A stretch of 64,000 bases of DNA from a virus. The DNA is taken from IMG/VR virus record IMGVR_UViG_3300046512_000174, positions 29,466 to 93,465 of that record. One strand, 5' to 3'. The notes below the pieces were generated by a model that saw nothing but the letters and a program-made list of their open reading frames with translations, did not search any database and was not told the origin of the DNA. Within the stretch, counting starts at the first letter, position 1; every line of letters starts with the position of its first letter. A program made the translations under genes and the position numbers. Below, in pieces: positions 7,972 to 16,263 of the stretch.

Positions 7972-8453
7972 GCGAATTGTTCCTCGGCTTCCCGCTGCGC
8001 GGCTTTGTATTTTTTGAGGGCTTCCTTGTAGCTGGCCTTGGCTTCCGCTGCCGTTAGCGACCACTCACCTTCTACGTCCCGGTCATAGAGAGAATCGTAG
8101 CCGGAACGGGTGCGGTACATGCGGAACTGGCGCCGGCCATCAACAACCCGGCGTTCACGGTGTGGTTTGTTGATCCGAAGCCATTCATGGAAGTAGAGGC
8201 CAGACTCGTCGTGCTGGAACTCTTCGTAGTTCGACCGGCGCGGCGGCTTCGGCAGCTTCTCGGCCAGTTCGCCATAGACGATGCCATCGGTTGGGTGATG
8301 CGGGCGCGGACGGCGCTTCGGATCATCGTCGAGCACCACGCCGATATAGGCGTTGATGGCGGACATGATGATCCCGGGCTTGCCGTAGGCCACCACGCGG
8401 CGGCCAACCACGGCTGGCACCGCGTAATATTCGCGGATGTAGGACAGGCTCAT
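7968..8453 (-). CDS. Conserved-type phage protein with YYAVPAVVGRRV start
   Basis: 161 residues. The N terminus REYYAVPAVVGRRVVAYGKPGII is a strand-rich pattern I associate with a recurrent small phage family of unknown role, probably an SH3-like barrel. The C terminus is a charged helix. ATGA overlaps at both ends. Confidence 0.65.
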   Translation of the reverse strand: MSLSYIREYYAVPAVVGRRVVAYGKPGIIMSAINAYIGVVLDDDPKRRPRPHHPTDGIVYGELAEKLPKPPRRSNYEEFQHDESGLYFHEWLRINKPHRERRVVDGRRQFRMYRTRSGYDSLYDRDVEGEWSLTAAEAKASYKEALKKYKAAQREAEEQFA

Positions 8454-8947
8454 TTGACTGGAGCCAGACCGGCCGCCGCGAAGGCTTCATTGACCTTAGC
8501 GTTCAGCGTGTCACGGGTGATGGTCTGGACTTTGTAGTCAACCATTTTCTGGATACTCGGTTCCATACCGTCTTGCCACTTGGTCAGCCGCTCCTCGATC
8601 AGCTCGACCATACGGGTTTCAACATGATCCTTGAATACCTGCTCAACCTTCGCCTTGATGGCGACGGCCAAACCGCCACCCTCACGAACCTCCAGAACCT
8701 TCTGCCAGCCTTTTCGCTCGAACAGTGATTCCATGATGCCTTCGGCATCTATTTTTTTGGTGGCTTCGTCGACGTGCGCTTTGAGCGCGCCAGTGACTTG
8801 TTCAGTCAGCTGGCCCTTAACGAATTTTCCGGCGGCCTCGGCCAGCACAGCAGACTGCAGCTGGACGCGGGCCTCGGTGCCTTCAGGAAACAGCGCGTTC
8901 AATGCCGAGGTGTTCAGTCGCAGGATTACTTGTTCGCCAATGTTCAT
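8450..8947 (-). CDS. Coiled-coil protein, 165 residues
   Basis: Long amphipathic helices throughout, with LFERKGWQKVLEVREGG and KAKVEQVFKDHVETRM. No enzyme motif; a structural or scaffolding role is possible. ATG 8947 begins the overlapping chain that runs to 6174. Confidence 0.6.
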   Translation of the reverse strand: MNIGEQVILRLNTSALNALFPEGTEARVQLQSAVLAEAAGKFVKGQLTEQVTGALKAHVDEATKKIDAEGIMESLFERKGWQKVLEVREGGGLAVAIKAKVEQVFKDHVETRMVELIEERLTKWQDGMEPSIQKMVDYKVQTITRDTLNAKVNEAFAAAGLAPVK

Positions 8948-8956
8948 AGGTGTTCC

Positions 8957-9115
8957 TCAGTTAAGGTGCCAGCCGTTGCAGTACTTGCAGCGCGGGCAAA
9001 CGGTTTTTGATACGTGAGTGCGGCGGTAGATCTGTTCCACAGCAGCGCGCGCCGTCTCGGCCGAAGTGAAACGGCGGCGCGGGTGGCACAGCCGCTTTTC
9101 TTTGACTTCGGCCAT
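8957..9115 (-). CDS. 52-residue zinc-knuckle protein
   Basis: ATG 9115 follows AAGGAGCCATC. The product ends CPRCKYCNGWHLN, a CxxCxxC-x3-H metal site typical of short phage proteins. It is too short to carry other domains. Function unknown, nucleic-acid binding possible. Confidence 0.65.
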   Translation of the reverse strand: MAEVKEKRLCHPRRRFTSAETARAAVEQIYRRTHVSKTVCPRCKYCNGWHLN

Positions 9116-9124
9116 GATGGCTCC

Positions 9125-9670
9125 TTACGCGTAGTCTTCGGCTTGGAAGGATTTCATCGCGGCATCGAAGCCGTCAGGATCCTTGTCGGTGAAGCTGTAA
9201 TCAGCGACAAGGTCAGACCCTTCGCCAAGAATCATCAGGATGCGATGGCTGTTCCCGGCTGCGTTGCTGACCTCGACGCGAACCTCGTCGAGGTCGAAAA
9301 TCAGTTCCATCGCCGACTTGGCGTCAGAAACCAAGGTTTCTTCGTCACCATCGTCGATCTCGGTGACCTTCCAGCCGTTGAACTCGAGCCATGCCAGCAG
9401 ATTGGCCACGATACGGCGCTCCATCTTGGCGCTGGCGTGCATTTCACTCCCCTTGTAGAGCAGCGCATCGATTTCCAGATCTGGCGGCTCGACCGGCATG
9501 AACACGGTCGGCGCCGAGAATTCAAGAGCAGCGCGCGCATTGTCTGCCAGCGCGGTGTTGCCGGTGGCGTCGTGCAGCGGGATCAGCAGCGCGATCGTGG
9601 CGCTCAACTGGTTGCGCTGGGCAATCACAGTGGCAAGTTCGGCCTTGAGGGTTTTTTCGTTGATGGACAT
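9125..9670 (-). CDS. Hypothetical protein, 181 residues
   Basis: Begins with a helical segment (KTLKAELATVIAQRNQL) followed by an acidic mixed domain. No recognised family. It is the first gene after hairpin element 9700-9732. Confidence 0.65.
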   Translation of the reverse strand: MSINEKTLKAELATVIAQRNQLSATIALLIPLHDATGNTALADNARAALEFSAPTVFMPVEPPDLEIDALLYKGSEMHASAKMERRIVANLLAWLEFNGWKVTEIDDGDEETLVSDAKSAMELIFDLDEVRVEVSNAAGNSHRILMILGEGSDLVADYSFTDKDPDGFDAAMKSFQAEDYA

Positions 9671-9699
9671 AGCTGAATCCTCGGATTGGTTGCAGGCGT

Positions 9700-9732
9700 T
9701 GGTACCGGGGAAGCCCCCAATTAAGGGGCTTA
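9700..9732 (-). repeat. Hairpin-GGTACC element, copy 1
   Basis: On the minus strand an AAGCCCC/GGGGCTT stem with a TTAATTG-type loop is followed by CCCC and GGTACC (9702-9707). It sits between two genes of the leftward cluster. Three further copies occur at 9985, 16002 and 17288. The stem resembles a terminator but lacks the T run. Confidence 0.7.
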
Positions 9733-9748
9733 TATGTGATCGGGGCGA

Positions 9749-9967
9749 TCAGACCGCTTCGTCTTCGATGATGGCGAGGAAGGCTGCTACAGCCAGATCT
9801 TTCTGGGCGAACGTCCCTTGGCTGAAGTCGTTGCGCAACACCATGAATTCGCCGGTTGATGACAGCTGGCAGATCCGGATGGTGATGGTGCGTGCAAGCA
9901 GCGAAACGACCACCTCGGCAATAACGGTTGCGGAATCGGTGTTGATTTTGATCTGGTCGTTTTTCAT
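9749..9967 (-). CDS. Hypothetical protein, 72 residues
   Basis: ATG 9967 is preceded by AAGGAGCCGCACC. The product starts MKNDQIKINTDSATVIAEVVV and looks like a small alternating strand/helix domain. Unknown function. It is bounded on both sides by hairpin-GGTACC elements, like an exchangeable cassette. Confidence 0.65.
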   Translation of the reverse strand: MKNDQIKINTDSATVIAEVVVSLLARTITIRICQLSSTGEFMVLRNDFSQGTFAQKDLAVAAFLAIIEDEAV

Positions 9968-9984
9968 GGTGCGGCTCCTTTGGC

Positions 9985-10014
9985 TGGTACCGGCTTGGCC
10001 CCAATCAAGGGGCC
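9985..10014 (-). repeat. Hairpin-GGTACC element, copy 2
   Basis: GGCCCC/GGGGCC stem with the TTGATT loop on the minus strand, followed by GGTACC at 9986-9991. With copy 1 it brackets the 72-residue gene. Confidence 0.7.
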
Positions 10015-10020
10015 GTGACA

Positions 10021-10377
10021 TCAGAAGTTGTAGTCGTGGAATTTGCAGGGCTTGTCGCTCATGCGGTGCATGCCGTAGGCCGATTTCCAAGTCATGCAGC
10101 GGTTCGAGTGCGATGGCTTGACCCGGCGCATGCGGATGACCGGAGCGCTTTCATCCTGCTCGTAAATCCATTTTTGGGTGTGCTGGTTGTGGCAGTGGCC
10201 AGCAAAACCGCCCGGGGTGATTTCCGGTTTCCAGTCCGGCGAAAGAGTCGCCTTCATCTTGCGGATCTCAACGGTGGTTTCCGAGATCGCCCGGATCACT
10301 TCGTAGGGTTCGATATCGGTGTGCAGGACGAGGTTGGCGTAGGCTTCGATGCGTGGGATGGCGGCAGGCTTGGTCAT
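10021..10377 (-). CDS. Conserved-type phage protein, 118 residues
   Basis: The segment EIRKMKATLSPDWKPEI and GGFAGHCHNQHTQKW form a signature I recognise as recurrent in small phage proteins of unknown role; His and Cys residues could bind metal. ATG 10377 lies about 30 nt downstream of promoter P2, so this is the first gene of that transcript. Confidence 0.7.
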   Translation of the reverse strand: MTKPAAIPRIEAYANLVLHTDIEPYEVIRAISETTVEIRKMKATLSPDWKPEITPGGFAGHCHNQHTQKWIYEQDESAPVIRMRRVKPSHSNRCMTWKSAYGMHRMSDKPCKFHDYNF

Positions 10378-10410
10378 GGCTGGAACTCCGTGTTCGTGTT
10401 TGATGGAGCA

Positions 10411-10440
10411 ATAATAGCCGCATTACTCAAATTTGATCAA
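10411..10440 (-). promoter_or_regulatory. Palindrome-controlled promoter P2
   Basis: Minus strand: -35 TTGATC (10435-10440), 18-bp spacer, -10 TATTAT (10411-10416). The palindrome TTACTCAAATTTGATCAA at 10423-10440 overlaps the -35 and spacer exactly as at P1. Confidence 0.75.
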
Positions 10441-10443
10441 CAA

Positions 10444-10821
10444 CTATTTTTCTTTTTCTTTGTTTAAGGTCTGCGCATCTCTCGCCTTCTCAAGGGCGGA
10501 CGCACGTAACGCCTTCGCATGCGGTTGCTTCCGCTCATCATGGGTCAAGAGTGAGTAGCCATTCTCATCGCACTCGGCGCGGAACAGGCGGGATAACTCA
10601 GCAGCGTGCTGCGCCCGGGCGACCATGTCGACGATGCTCAGGGTCTTGTCATGGGGCAGCGATGCTTGCAAGCGAGCCAGTTCGGTCTCGGCAGCGTCCG
10701 AGGTCAACAGGTAGTCTGGATTCCCGGCGTACCATGCGCGGTAGTTCCAGATCAGCTCGCGGCCGTCCGGATCGTTCTTCGAAGAAATGGCAAAACGTTG
10801 TGGCTTGGCGTGGGTGATCAT
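10444..10821 (-). CDS. Helical hypothetical protein, 125 residues
   Basis: Mostly helical, ending in a lysine-rich tail (LNKEKEK). The WNYRAWYAGNPDYLL segment is aromatic-rich. No family recognised. Its start overlaps the stop of the zinc-finger gene upstream by ATGA. Confidence 0.6.
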   Translation of the reverse strand: MITHAKPQRFAISSKNDPDGRELIWNYRAWYAGNPDYLLTSDAAETELARLQASLPHDKTLSIVDMVARAQHAAELSRLFRAECDENGYSLLTHDERKQPHAKALRASALEKARDAQTLNKEKEK

Positions 10822-11072
10822 CGTGTTACCTCTTTGGTGGCTCCGGAAGGTTGCAGCGTCGCCTGATAGGCCAGCGCCATTTCAAGATTGGCGGCCTTCT
10901 GCTCAGGGGTGTCAGTATCGGTCTTCAGTTCACGCAGACGCTCGCTCGCCATGAATCCGCGCTTGGTCAGCGTGTAACCGGATCCACCGCAGCCCCGGCA
11001 CTTGATATCGGCATGACGACCAAAACCCCGGCATTGTCTGCAAGGGTTGTGTTCGAAGGCAGGCTTGCCCAT
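10818..11072 (-). CDS. DnaJ-type zinc-finger protein, 84 residues
   Basis: Contains CRQCRGFG and CRGCGGSG, two CxxCxGxG motifs spaced like a DnaJ cysteine-rich domain. Phages often carry such lone zinc modules; the role may be protein or nucleic-acid binding. The start overlaps the upstream stop. Confidence 0.7.
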   Translation of the reverse strand: MGKPAFEHNPCRQCRGFGRHADIKCRGCGGSGYTLTKRGFMASERLRELKTDTDTPEQKAANLEMALAYQATLQPSGATKEVTR

Positions 11073-11494
11073 CAGTAGTTGTACGACACGCGGGCTTTCA
11101 CGGAGAACTCACCGCGCCCGGTTGGCCGCGCATCGGCGTACACGCTGGCACAGCCGCAGCAGTCGTATTCGTGGTGGCAGCCGTAGCTGCTGTAGTGGTC
11201 CTCGATCGCTCGGCGCAACCAATGGGCGAAGGTCGTCGGGATCGATGCCTGATTGCGATTACCGTTCGCGCGGTTGCGGCGGTATGACTTCCGGGCTTCC
11301 AGCATCTGGGTAGCGGTCAGCGACACCACGAAAGCACGGGTCAGGCCTTCGGATGGGTCCTCGCCGTCTGGCGTGCTGACAGTGTAGGGGCCGGTTGCGC
11401 GGGCGCTGCATACTGGCGCCCACTGGTCGAGGTGCTGGCAAGAGCCAACATAGCTGCGAGTGATGCGGGTTTCGATACGGATTGGCGTTTTCAT
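11072..11494 (-). CDS. Cysteine-rich hypothetical protein, 140 residues
   Basis: ATG 11494 has GGAG upstream and lies about 30 nt below promoter P3. The central region has a helical RKSYRRNRANGNRN stretch and the C terminus CHHEYDCCGC, a likely metal site. Unknown function. An upstream in-frame ATG at 11518 lies too close to the predicted transcription start to be preferred. Confidence 0.65.
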   Translation of the reverse strand: MKTPIRIETRITRSYVGSCQHLDQWAPVCSARATGPYTVSTPDGEDPSEGLTRAFVVSLTATQMLEARKSYRRNRANGNRNQASIPTTFAHWLRRAIEDHYSSYGCHHEYDCCGCASVYADARPTGRGEFSVKARVSYNY

Positions 11495-11525
11495 GGGACT
11501 GCTCCATTTCGTGTTCAATGGAGCA

Positions 11526-11555
11526 ATCCTATATCAATTACTCAAATATGATCAA
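11526..11555 (-). promoter_or_regulatory. Palindrome-controlled promoter P3
   Basis: Minus strand: -35 TTGATC (11550-11555), 18-bp spacer, -10 TAGGAT (11526-11531). Palindrome TTACTCAAATATGATCAA at 11538-11555. Confidence 0.72.
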
Positions 11556-11561
11556 GGGCAT

Positions 11562-12329
11562 TTAAAGCTTTTTGCTTTTTTCATTTCGTAATTCTGCGAG
11601 TTCGGCACGCAACCGGGCAATCTCCAGCTGCTGCGAGTCATCGCCGTTGATCACTTCGCCATGCAGGTCGATGGCGCTGCGCAGCGAGATCTTGGCGAAA
11701 CGACCGGACTTCATGTTCACAAACATCAGCTCAGGGTCTGTGACCGCTTTCTCGATAGCGACAGATTTTTCCACCATCGACACCATGTCGCTCATCACCA
11801 TCAGCAGCTGCGGGCCGGTCAGCGGCATATCCGGGTTGGTGATGCCGCACTCGATCGCGGCTTTCCCGATCGCGGCGGCGAGGATGTTTCGCTCATCAAG
11901 GATGTGGTGCAGATGGTCGAGCACGACGTCGTCGGCATAGGCATGGCGGGCTGGCAGCCACTGACCATTAATGCCTCCGGTCACGGTAAGAGGGTCAGCG
12001 TAGAACTCCCAGCAATTAGTATCCGGACGCTTTTTCCCGCGCCGGAACAAGACGCCGGGGAACAGCTCGACTGTCGCGATCGGCTCGAAGGCAATGCAAT
12101 CGATGCTCGGGCCGAGCTGCTTGATCATCACCGCTTTGCACTCATCGCACAGCGCCATTGAGCCCAACTGGCCATCGCCGATCAGTGGAGTCACCTCCTT
12201 GGCGATGACGGTTGGAGTTCGAGAGCATTGCTGCATACGTGGGCGACCGCCGAGCGAGAACGCGGATTGCCCGTTTGGCAGCATCGCCTGACAGCGATCG
12301 AGGGTTGGGGGAAGCAGTGGTTCAGTCAT
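11562..12329 (-). CDS. Hypothetical protein, 255 residues, with C-terminal coiled coil
   Basis: ATG 12329 follows CAGGAGAAGATCA. The N-terminal half has scattered cysteines and CDECKAVM, perhaps a zinc site; the middle is strand-rich (WEFYADPLTVTGG); the last 25 residues form a coiled coil (QLEIARLRAELAELRNEK). Function unknown. It is the last gene before promoter P3. Confidence 0.65.
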   Translation of the reverse strand: MTEPLLPPTLDRCQAMLPNGQSAFSLGGRPRMQQCSRTPTVIAKEVTPLIGDGQLGSMALCDECKAVMIKQLGPSIDCIAFEPIATVELFPGVLFRRGKKRPDTNCWEFYADPLTVTGGINGQWLPARHAYADDVVLDHLHHILDERNILAAAIGKAAIECGITNPDMPLTGPQLLMVMSDMVSMVEKSVAIEKAVTDPELMFVNMKSGRFAKISLRSAIDLHGEVINGDDSQQLEIARLRAELAELRNEKSKKL

Positions 12330-12681
12330 TGATCTTCTCCTGTTGAATTCTGACTTTGTTGGCCTGCTCGAGCAGCTTTGCCAGCGCCGCGTGAAACTGC
12401 ATCTCGGAACCAATGCAGCTGAATTTTGTGACCTGATCCCTGAGCGCCACCAGCGCCGCGCAAGGATTGCTCAGGTTGAAACCGCCGCGCCCATCCCAAA
12501 GGACGTCCAGCCATTTTCCACCCGTATAGGTTTTCGCTTCGAGGAACCAGTCAGGACCGAAGCGGTAGCTGAATTCATATATGGTGTGTTCGAGGTCTAG
12601 CTCGACCTTGTCGATTTGGAACCAGTCCAAAACGTATCGATGGCGCTCAACGATCGCTGTTTTCGGTTTCTTGGCGCTCAT
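12322..12681 (-). CDS. Hypothetical protein, 119 residues
   Basis: Starts at ATG 12681 just after the upstream stop. The FSYRFGPDWFLEAKTY segment recalls the product of 7546-7971. Unknown function. Confidence 0.6.
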   Translation of the reverse strand: MSAKKPKTAIVERHRYVLDWFQIDKVELDLEHTIYEFSYRFGPDWFLEAKTYTGGKWLDVLWDGRGGFNLSNPCAALVALRDQVTKFSCIGSEMQFHAALAKLLEQANKVRIQQEKIND

Positions 12682-12683
12682 GC

Positions 12684-12887
12684 TCACAGCCCGTGATTGG
12701 TCGATCTGAAATGGTGGGTGCAATAGACGCTCGCCACGCCACCGTCGTAGGTGTAGACCTGCCGCCATGGCAAGCCAACCTGCTCGCACTTCATCGCCTC
12801 GGCAATGATCGCGTCGTTGGTCATGTGCGTCGGGCCGGCGCAGCCACTCATGGCGAGCAGGGTCAGCAGTACGATCAGGATTTTCAT
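12684..12887 (-). CDS. Small lipoprotein
   Basis: 67 residues. MKILIVLLTLLAMSGC is a lipoprotein signal peptide with a lipobox-type MSGC ending at Cys16. The mature part is short with two more cysteines. It would be anchored in the periplasm or outer membrane. Such phage lipoproteins can act in superinfection exclusion or lysis control; that is inference only. Confidence 0.65.
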   Translation of the reverse strand: MKILIVLLTLLAMSGCAGPTHMTNDAIIAEAMKCEQVGLPWRQVYTYDGGVASVYCTHHFRSTNHGL

Positions 12888-12898
12888 TATGACGCTAC

Positions 12899-13357
12899 TT
12901 ACTGGGTGGGTTGCGTGCGTTGCGATTCCAGCGCGGCTTGGCATTCCCGGTGGCGGACTTCGTCAATCTCGAACGCCGGGCGCAGGTCGGTGGGCAGACG
13001 CTCTCCGGCATTCACCAGCCGGTTGATCTCAGCAACAAGCGACTTGGTGTCGAGCAGACGTTCGAACTTCCTGCCGATGATCGGCACGGATCCATGCTCT
13101 GGGAGATCTGCGCCATGTTCAAACAGCGTCCAGCCGACTGCGTTCCGGCCAATGGCGTGAAAGAATCGGCCGCCCAGCACCGTCGAGCGCTCGCGGCTGC
13201 CGTGAATGGTGAACAGCATCTTGCCGGACGTGATCTGCTTGTATGGCTTGCCCGGGTTTCCGCACTGTCGGCAGTCGTGGCCTTTCGGTTGAACCAGCGC
13301 GCAGCGGGTGCAGGTGGTGAAGTCCCAGCGGAACTTCCCGTCGGTTTCAGTTCCCAT
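12899..13357 (-). CDS. Zinc-ribbon hypothetical protein, 152 residues
   Basis: CTRCALVQPKGHDCRQCGNPG near the N terminus is a four-cysteine zinc ribbon. The remainder is mixed, with a helical C terminus. Unknown function; overlaps the upstream gene by 11 bases. Confidence 0.65.
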   Translation of the reverse strand: MGTETDGKFRWDFTTCTRCALVQPKGHDCRQCGNPGKPYKQITSGKMLFTIHGSRERSTVLGGRFFHAIGRNAVGWTLFEHGADLPEHGSVPIIGRKFERLLDTKSLVAEINRLVNAGERLPTDLRPAFEIDEVRHRECQAALESQRTQPTQ

Positions 13358-13853
13358 CTTTATTGGCTTCCTGCTGCGAGGCCACGAACTCAGCTAGCAA
13401 CTGCTGACGCTCGGCTTCGGCCTTCTTGCTGTCGATGCCGAAGAACTCGGCGATGAATTCCAGCTTGCCGCGTGGGCGGGTGGCCACATACAGGCTGTCG
13501 GTGCCTTCGTGGTATTCAGCCAGAACGATGCCCTGCTCCTGCAACCACTCCAGAAACTCGCCGATCGCCTGACTGCCAGCGGCCTTGGCTTCGACTTCCT
13601 TGGCCAGCTCAGGGAAGCGCGGTTCGCAGGTGCTGTAGTGGGTTACGAGGACCTTCTCGCCGGAATTCCCAACAATGCGGTGACGGTCCCAGTTGAGGCT
13701 GGCCGCGTTGTTCTCGGCTTTCTGACCATCAGACCATTCAGCGCGAACGTGCTCATCGCCAGCCACTGGGCAAATGCCATGGGGAACGGTGTTTTCATGG
13801 CGAGTCCAGATCATCTGCTCACCGCTCAGGGCGTAAAAGCGTTTCGATTTCAT
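13347..13853 (-). CDS. Hypothetical protein, 168 residues
   Basis: The N terminus is strand-rich; the segment AIGEFLEWLQEQGIVLAEY is a helix motif common in small phage proteins, followed by PRGKLEFIAEFFGID and a helical tail. Unknown function. Confidence 0.65.
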   Translation of the reverse strand: MKSKRFYALSGEQMIWTRHENTVPHGICPVAGDEHVRAEWSDGQKAENNAASLNWDRHRIVGNSGEKVLVTHYSTCEPRFPELAKEVEAKAAGSQAIGEFLEWLQEQGIVLAEYHEGTDSLYVATRPRGKLEFIAEFFGIDSKKAEAERQQLLAEFVASQQEANKDGN

Positions 13854-14113
13854 TGCTGGTGTTCCTGTTCAAGTTGATCACGGATGATGCGGGCCGAGCG
13901 GGCGAGGTAGTAGGACGCTGCCTTCTGCCAGCCAATCCAACTATCGTCGGTGCCACGGTCGAAGTAGTGCGAGAACTGGCCGTTTACCTTAACGGCGCCG
14001 AGCGGCCAGCCCTCTGATTTTGCATAGGCCTCGAAGTCGGTGCGCGAGCTGCACATCAGCTCAATGATTTGCGGTGGCTTGTGCGACGGGATCAGGCGTG
14101 GAGTGGTGGCCAT
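13850..14113 (-). CDS. Hypothetical protein, 87 residues
   Basis: Contains DSWIGWQKAASYYLARSARII, a helix with the W-x-x-W-Q-x-A pattern found in many phage orphan proteins. ATG 14113 overlaps the upstream stop (TGATG). Unknown function. Confidence 0.6.
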   Translation of the reverse strand: MATTPRLIPSHKPPQIIELMCSSRTDFEAYAKSEGWPLGAVKVNGQFSHYFDRGTDDSWIGWQKAASYYLARSARIIRDQLEQEHQQ

Positions 14114-15177
14114 CAGTTCGCTTCCCATCCGGATGCAGCGGCGATATCGGCGGGGATCTGGACTACGGCGCCGAGCTTCGACATAACGACCGCCCGGCAC
14201 ACGGCGAGGAGTACGGTTTCGCAGCCATCCTGATCGGCAGTTGGCGCGCCATCATCACCGTAGATCTCAGCATCCCAGCCGACAGGCTCAACGTCTTTAA
14301 CCGGCGCCGACAGCCAGACATGGTATTTTTCGATCAGCGGGCCGCCAATTTCCCAGCCGAGCGGATCCCAGCAGCCGTGGTCGTCGGTCCACATGTTCTG
14401 GATGCCGGCGCCGTCCTCGAGCCAGCACCAGCGCAACTGCTCGAGCAAACCCTCGGCACTGGCCACCGCGTAACGCAGCGCCGGGCCGGTCAGTTTGGAT
14501 GTGCGCATCGAGACCATTTCGGTGGGTGCAGGTTGTTGCACTTTGTCTGTCACGGCGTCCGGCATACCGAGGCGCAGCACGTTGCCCGCCACGTCGAGGA
14601 TCATGGCGAACGGCTTCTTGCTGCGGGCGATATCCATCACGCGCTGATCGCGGGTGCGGTTCGCCATGCGGGTTTCGTATTCCGGTCGGCTTTCACCTTC
14701 GCGACGCGGCTCTGGTGCGGGCACAACAGCGGCGGCGACAAACCTGCTGAAGCGAGTTCGGCTCGCAGTAGGCGTAGCAACAATGACCACATCGACTTCT
14801 GGCAGCTTGCTTTCGAGCAAGACATTGCAGGTAGTCAGCACCAGCAGGGAGCCTTGTTGTAGTCGCTCGATATTCACGTCGCGCTCTGCCCTGTTTTGGC
14901 TGGCCAGCACCGACGCGGCTGGAACTCCGGCGTTGATGAATGCAGCTGTAACCATCTCGCAATGCTGGACCGTCGCGCAGAACACAATGGCGCGCTTGCC
15001 GCTTGCGTGCTGCAGGTACGGATTGACGATGGTGTGGCCGATGCCGGTGGACATGCCGAGCGGAACAGCATCAAAGCTCGGCGGAGTCGCAAAGTACTTC
15101 ACCGGGGTCAGATAACCCTGTTCGATCAGGGAAGCCAAGGTGACGGACTCGAGAGGTTCAACGGTGGCCTTTTTCAT
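14113..15177 (-). CDS. Stand-alone helicase C-terminal (RecA2) domain fused to a DUF2591-like domain
   Basis: 354 residues from ATG 15177 (GGAG upstream). Residues about 50-230 follow the second RecA-like lobe of SF2 helicases: KRAIVFCATVQHCEMV, LLVLTTCNVLLESKLPEVDVVIVATPT and ILDVAGN, the order seen in phage DEAD-type helicases. There is no first lobe: no Walker A or DEAD box precedes it in frame or in the neighbouring gene. The arginine-finger motif VI is also not recognisable. The C-terminal 100 residues (KLTGPALRYAVASAEG...) look like DUF2591. Active unwinding is therefore unlikely; a binding or regulatory role is possible. Confidence 0.6.
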   Translation of the reverse strand: MKKATVEPLESVTLASLIEQGYLTPVKYFATPPSFDAVPLGMSTGIGHTIVNPYLQHASGKRAIVFCATVQHCEMVTAAFINAGVPAASVLASQNRAERDVNIERLQQGSLLVLTTCNVLLESKLPEVDVVIVATPTASRTRFSRFVAAAVVPAPEPRREGESRPEYETRMANRTRDQRVMDIARSKKPFAMILDVAGNVLRLGMPDAVTDKVQQPAPTEMVSMRTSKLTGPALRYAVASAEGLLEQLRWCWLEDGAGIQNMWTDDHGCWDPLGWEIGGPLIEKYHVWLSAPVKDVEPVGWDAEIYGDDGAPTADQDGCETVLLAVCRAVVMSKLGAVVQIPADIAAASGWEAN

Positions 15178-15383
15178 TTCGATGCTCCTTGAGTTTGGAC
15201 TGGTGCGCCGCCCTCGACGCGGATGGTGTTGCGAACCACGGTCAGGATGCTGCGATCGCTGAAGTAGTAGCGATCCTTGTCGGCGCGGTGGTCGCGGGTC
15301 ATGTGCGAGCATTGGGCCTGCGCGGCGCGGCGGACTTGGCCGGCGGTGTGGTGCTCGCGGTTGATTTTGTTCGCCATGCTCAT
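15174..15383 (-). CDS. Small basic protein, 69 residues
   Basis: Rich in Arg and His (HHTAGQVRRAAQAQCSHMTR), followed by DRYYFSDRSILTVV. May bind nucleic acid. Four-base overlaps at both ends place it in the same coupled chain as the helicase-fragment gene. Confidence 0.6.
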   Translation of the reverse strand: MSMANKINREHHTAGQVRRAAQAQCSHMTRDHRADKDRYYFSDRSILTVVRNTIRVEGGAPVQTQGASK

Positions 15384-15985
15384 TTCGAGGAGTCCGGGCG
15401 GTTAATGCCGTCGGTCAGCAACGCGGTGTTGATCGGGCCGCCGATGTTCAGCGGAACGCCGAAGTACTTTGCCAGCAGAGCCGAACTCATGGCCGATGCA
15501 CCTTCCCCCGCACCCCCTTCCCGCGAAAGCAGTGGTAGCGAATCGGTCGACCACTGGATCTCCGGGCGCTTGCTGCGACCGATGCTCTGCACATGAAGGG
15601 TTGGGGACTGGACCGGTCGAATGTCGCGATGGCAGAAATGGCGACCGCAGACGCTCATGCCCAGCACCGAACCATCTGGCCGGCGGTAAACGGTCGCGCC
15701 GATCGAGGGCTGGTAGGAGGCGATCAGCATGCCGGCCTTCGTGCAACCGATGATCAGGCGGTCCAGTTCGATCTGGGTGATCTCGCAGATATAGCCAGCA
15801 AACAGCGCGGTCTTGCGCTTGATCAGGCTCCACGCCTCGGCCGGGAACATCAGGCCATCGCCGCCGTCAACGTAGTCCTGTGCGATGGACGCTGCTGGCG
15901 TGTTGGCGATGGCCAGCGCGCTGCTGATGTCCTGCAGCTCGTTGATCAGGTCGCTGACTGGTGCGGTGATATCGACTGGCTTCAT
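15380..15985 (-). CDS. Hypothetical protein, 201 residues
   Basis: Helical N terminus, then a strand-rich centre with CGRHFCHRD, a possible metal site. No family recognised. First gene downstream of hairpin element copy 3. Confidence 0.65.
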   Translation of the reverse strand: MKPVDITAPVSDLINELQDISSALAIANTPAASIAQDYVDGGDGLMFPAEAWSLIKRKTALFAGYICEITQIELDRLIIGCTKAGMLIASYQPSIGATVYRRPDGSVLGMSVCGRHFCHRDIRPVQSPTLHVQSIGRSKRPEIQWSTDSLPLLSREGGAGEGASAMSSALLAKYFGVPLNIGGPINTALLTDGINRPDSSK

Positions 15986-16001
15986 GGTGATGCTCCCGTG
16001 T

Positions 16002-16032
16002 TGGTACCGGCGAACCCCCAGTTAAGGGGGTT
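16002..16032 (-). repeat. Hairpin-GGTACC element, copy 3
   Basis: AACCCCC/GGGGGTT stem with TTAACT loop on the minus strand, followed by GGTACC at 16003-16008. Same layout as copies 1, 2 and 4. Confidence 0.7.
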
Positions 16033-16048
16033 GAGGTGGGTGCGTTGG

Positions 16049-16231
16049 TTAGATGCGCGAGACTTCGACTGAGTGAACCATTTCTGACTTTTCACCAACA
16101 CTTCCAGCAATTTCAGGATCTTTGAAAAAGGCGGTGAACGCACGCTCTACCGAAAGAGCAAAACCACCGGTATTCGTGGGAAAAGTAAAAATTGCCTTTC
16201 CTTTTGCATCCTTGAAAATTACTTGCTTCAT
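16049..16231 (-). CDS. Hypothetical protein, 60 residues
   Basis: ATG 16231 is preceded by ACGGAGCAGAGCC and lies about 30 nt below promoter P4. A short alternating-strand protein (MKQVIFKDAKGKAIFTFPT). Unknown function. Confidence 0.6.
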   Translation of the reverse strand: MKQVIFKDAKGKAIFTFPTNTGGFALSVERAFTAFFKDPEIAGSVGEKSEMVHSVEVSRI

Positions 16232-16263
16232 GGCTCTGCTCCGTTGTGCGTTTCAATGGAGTG

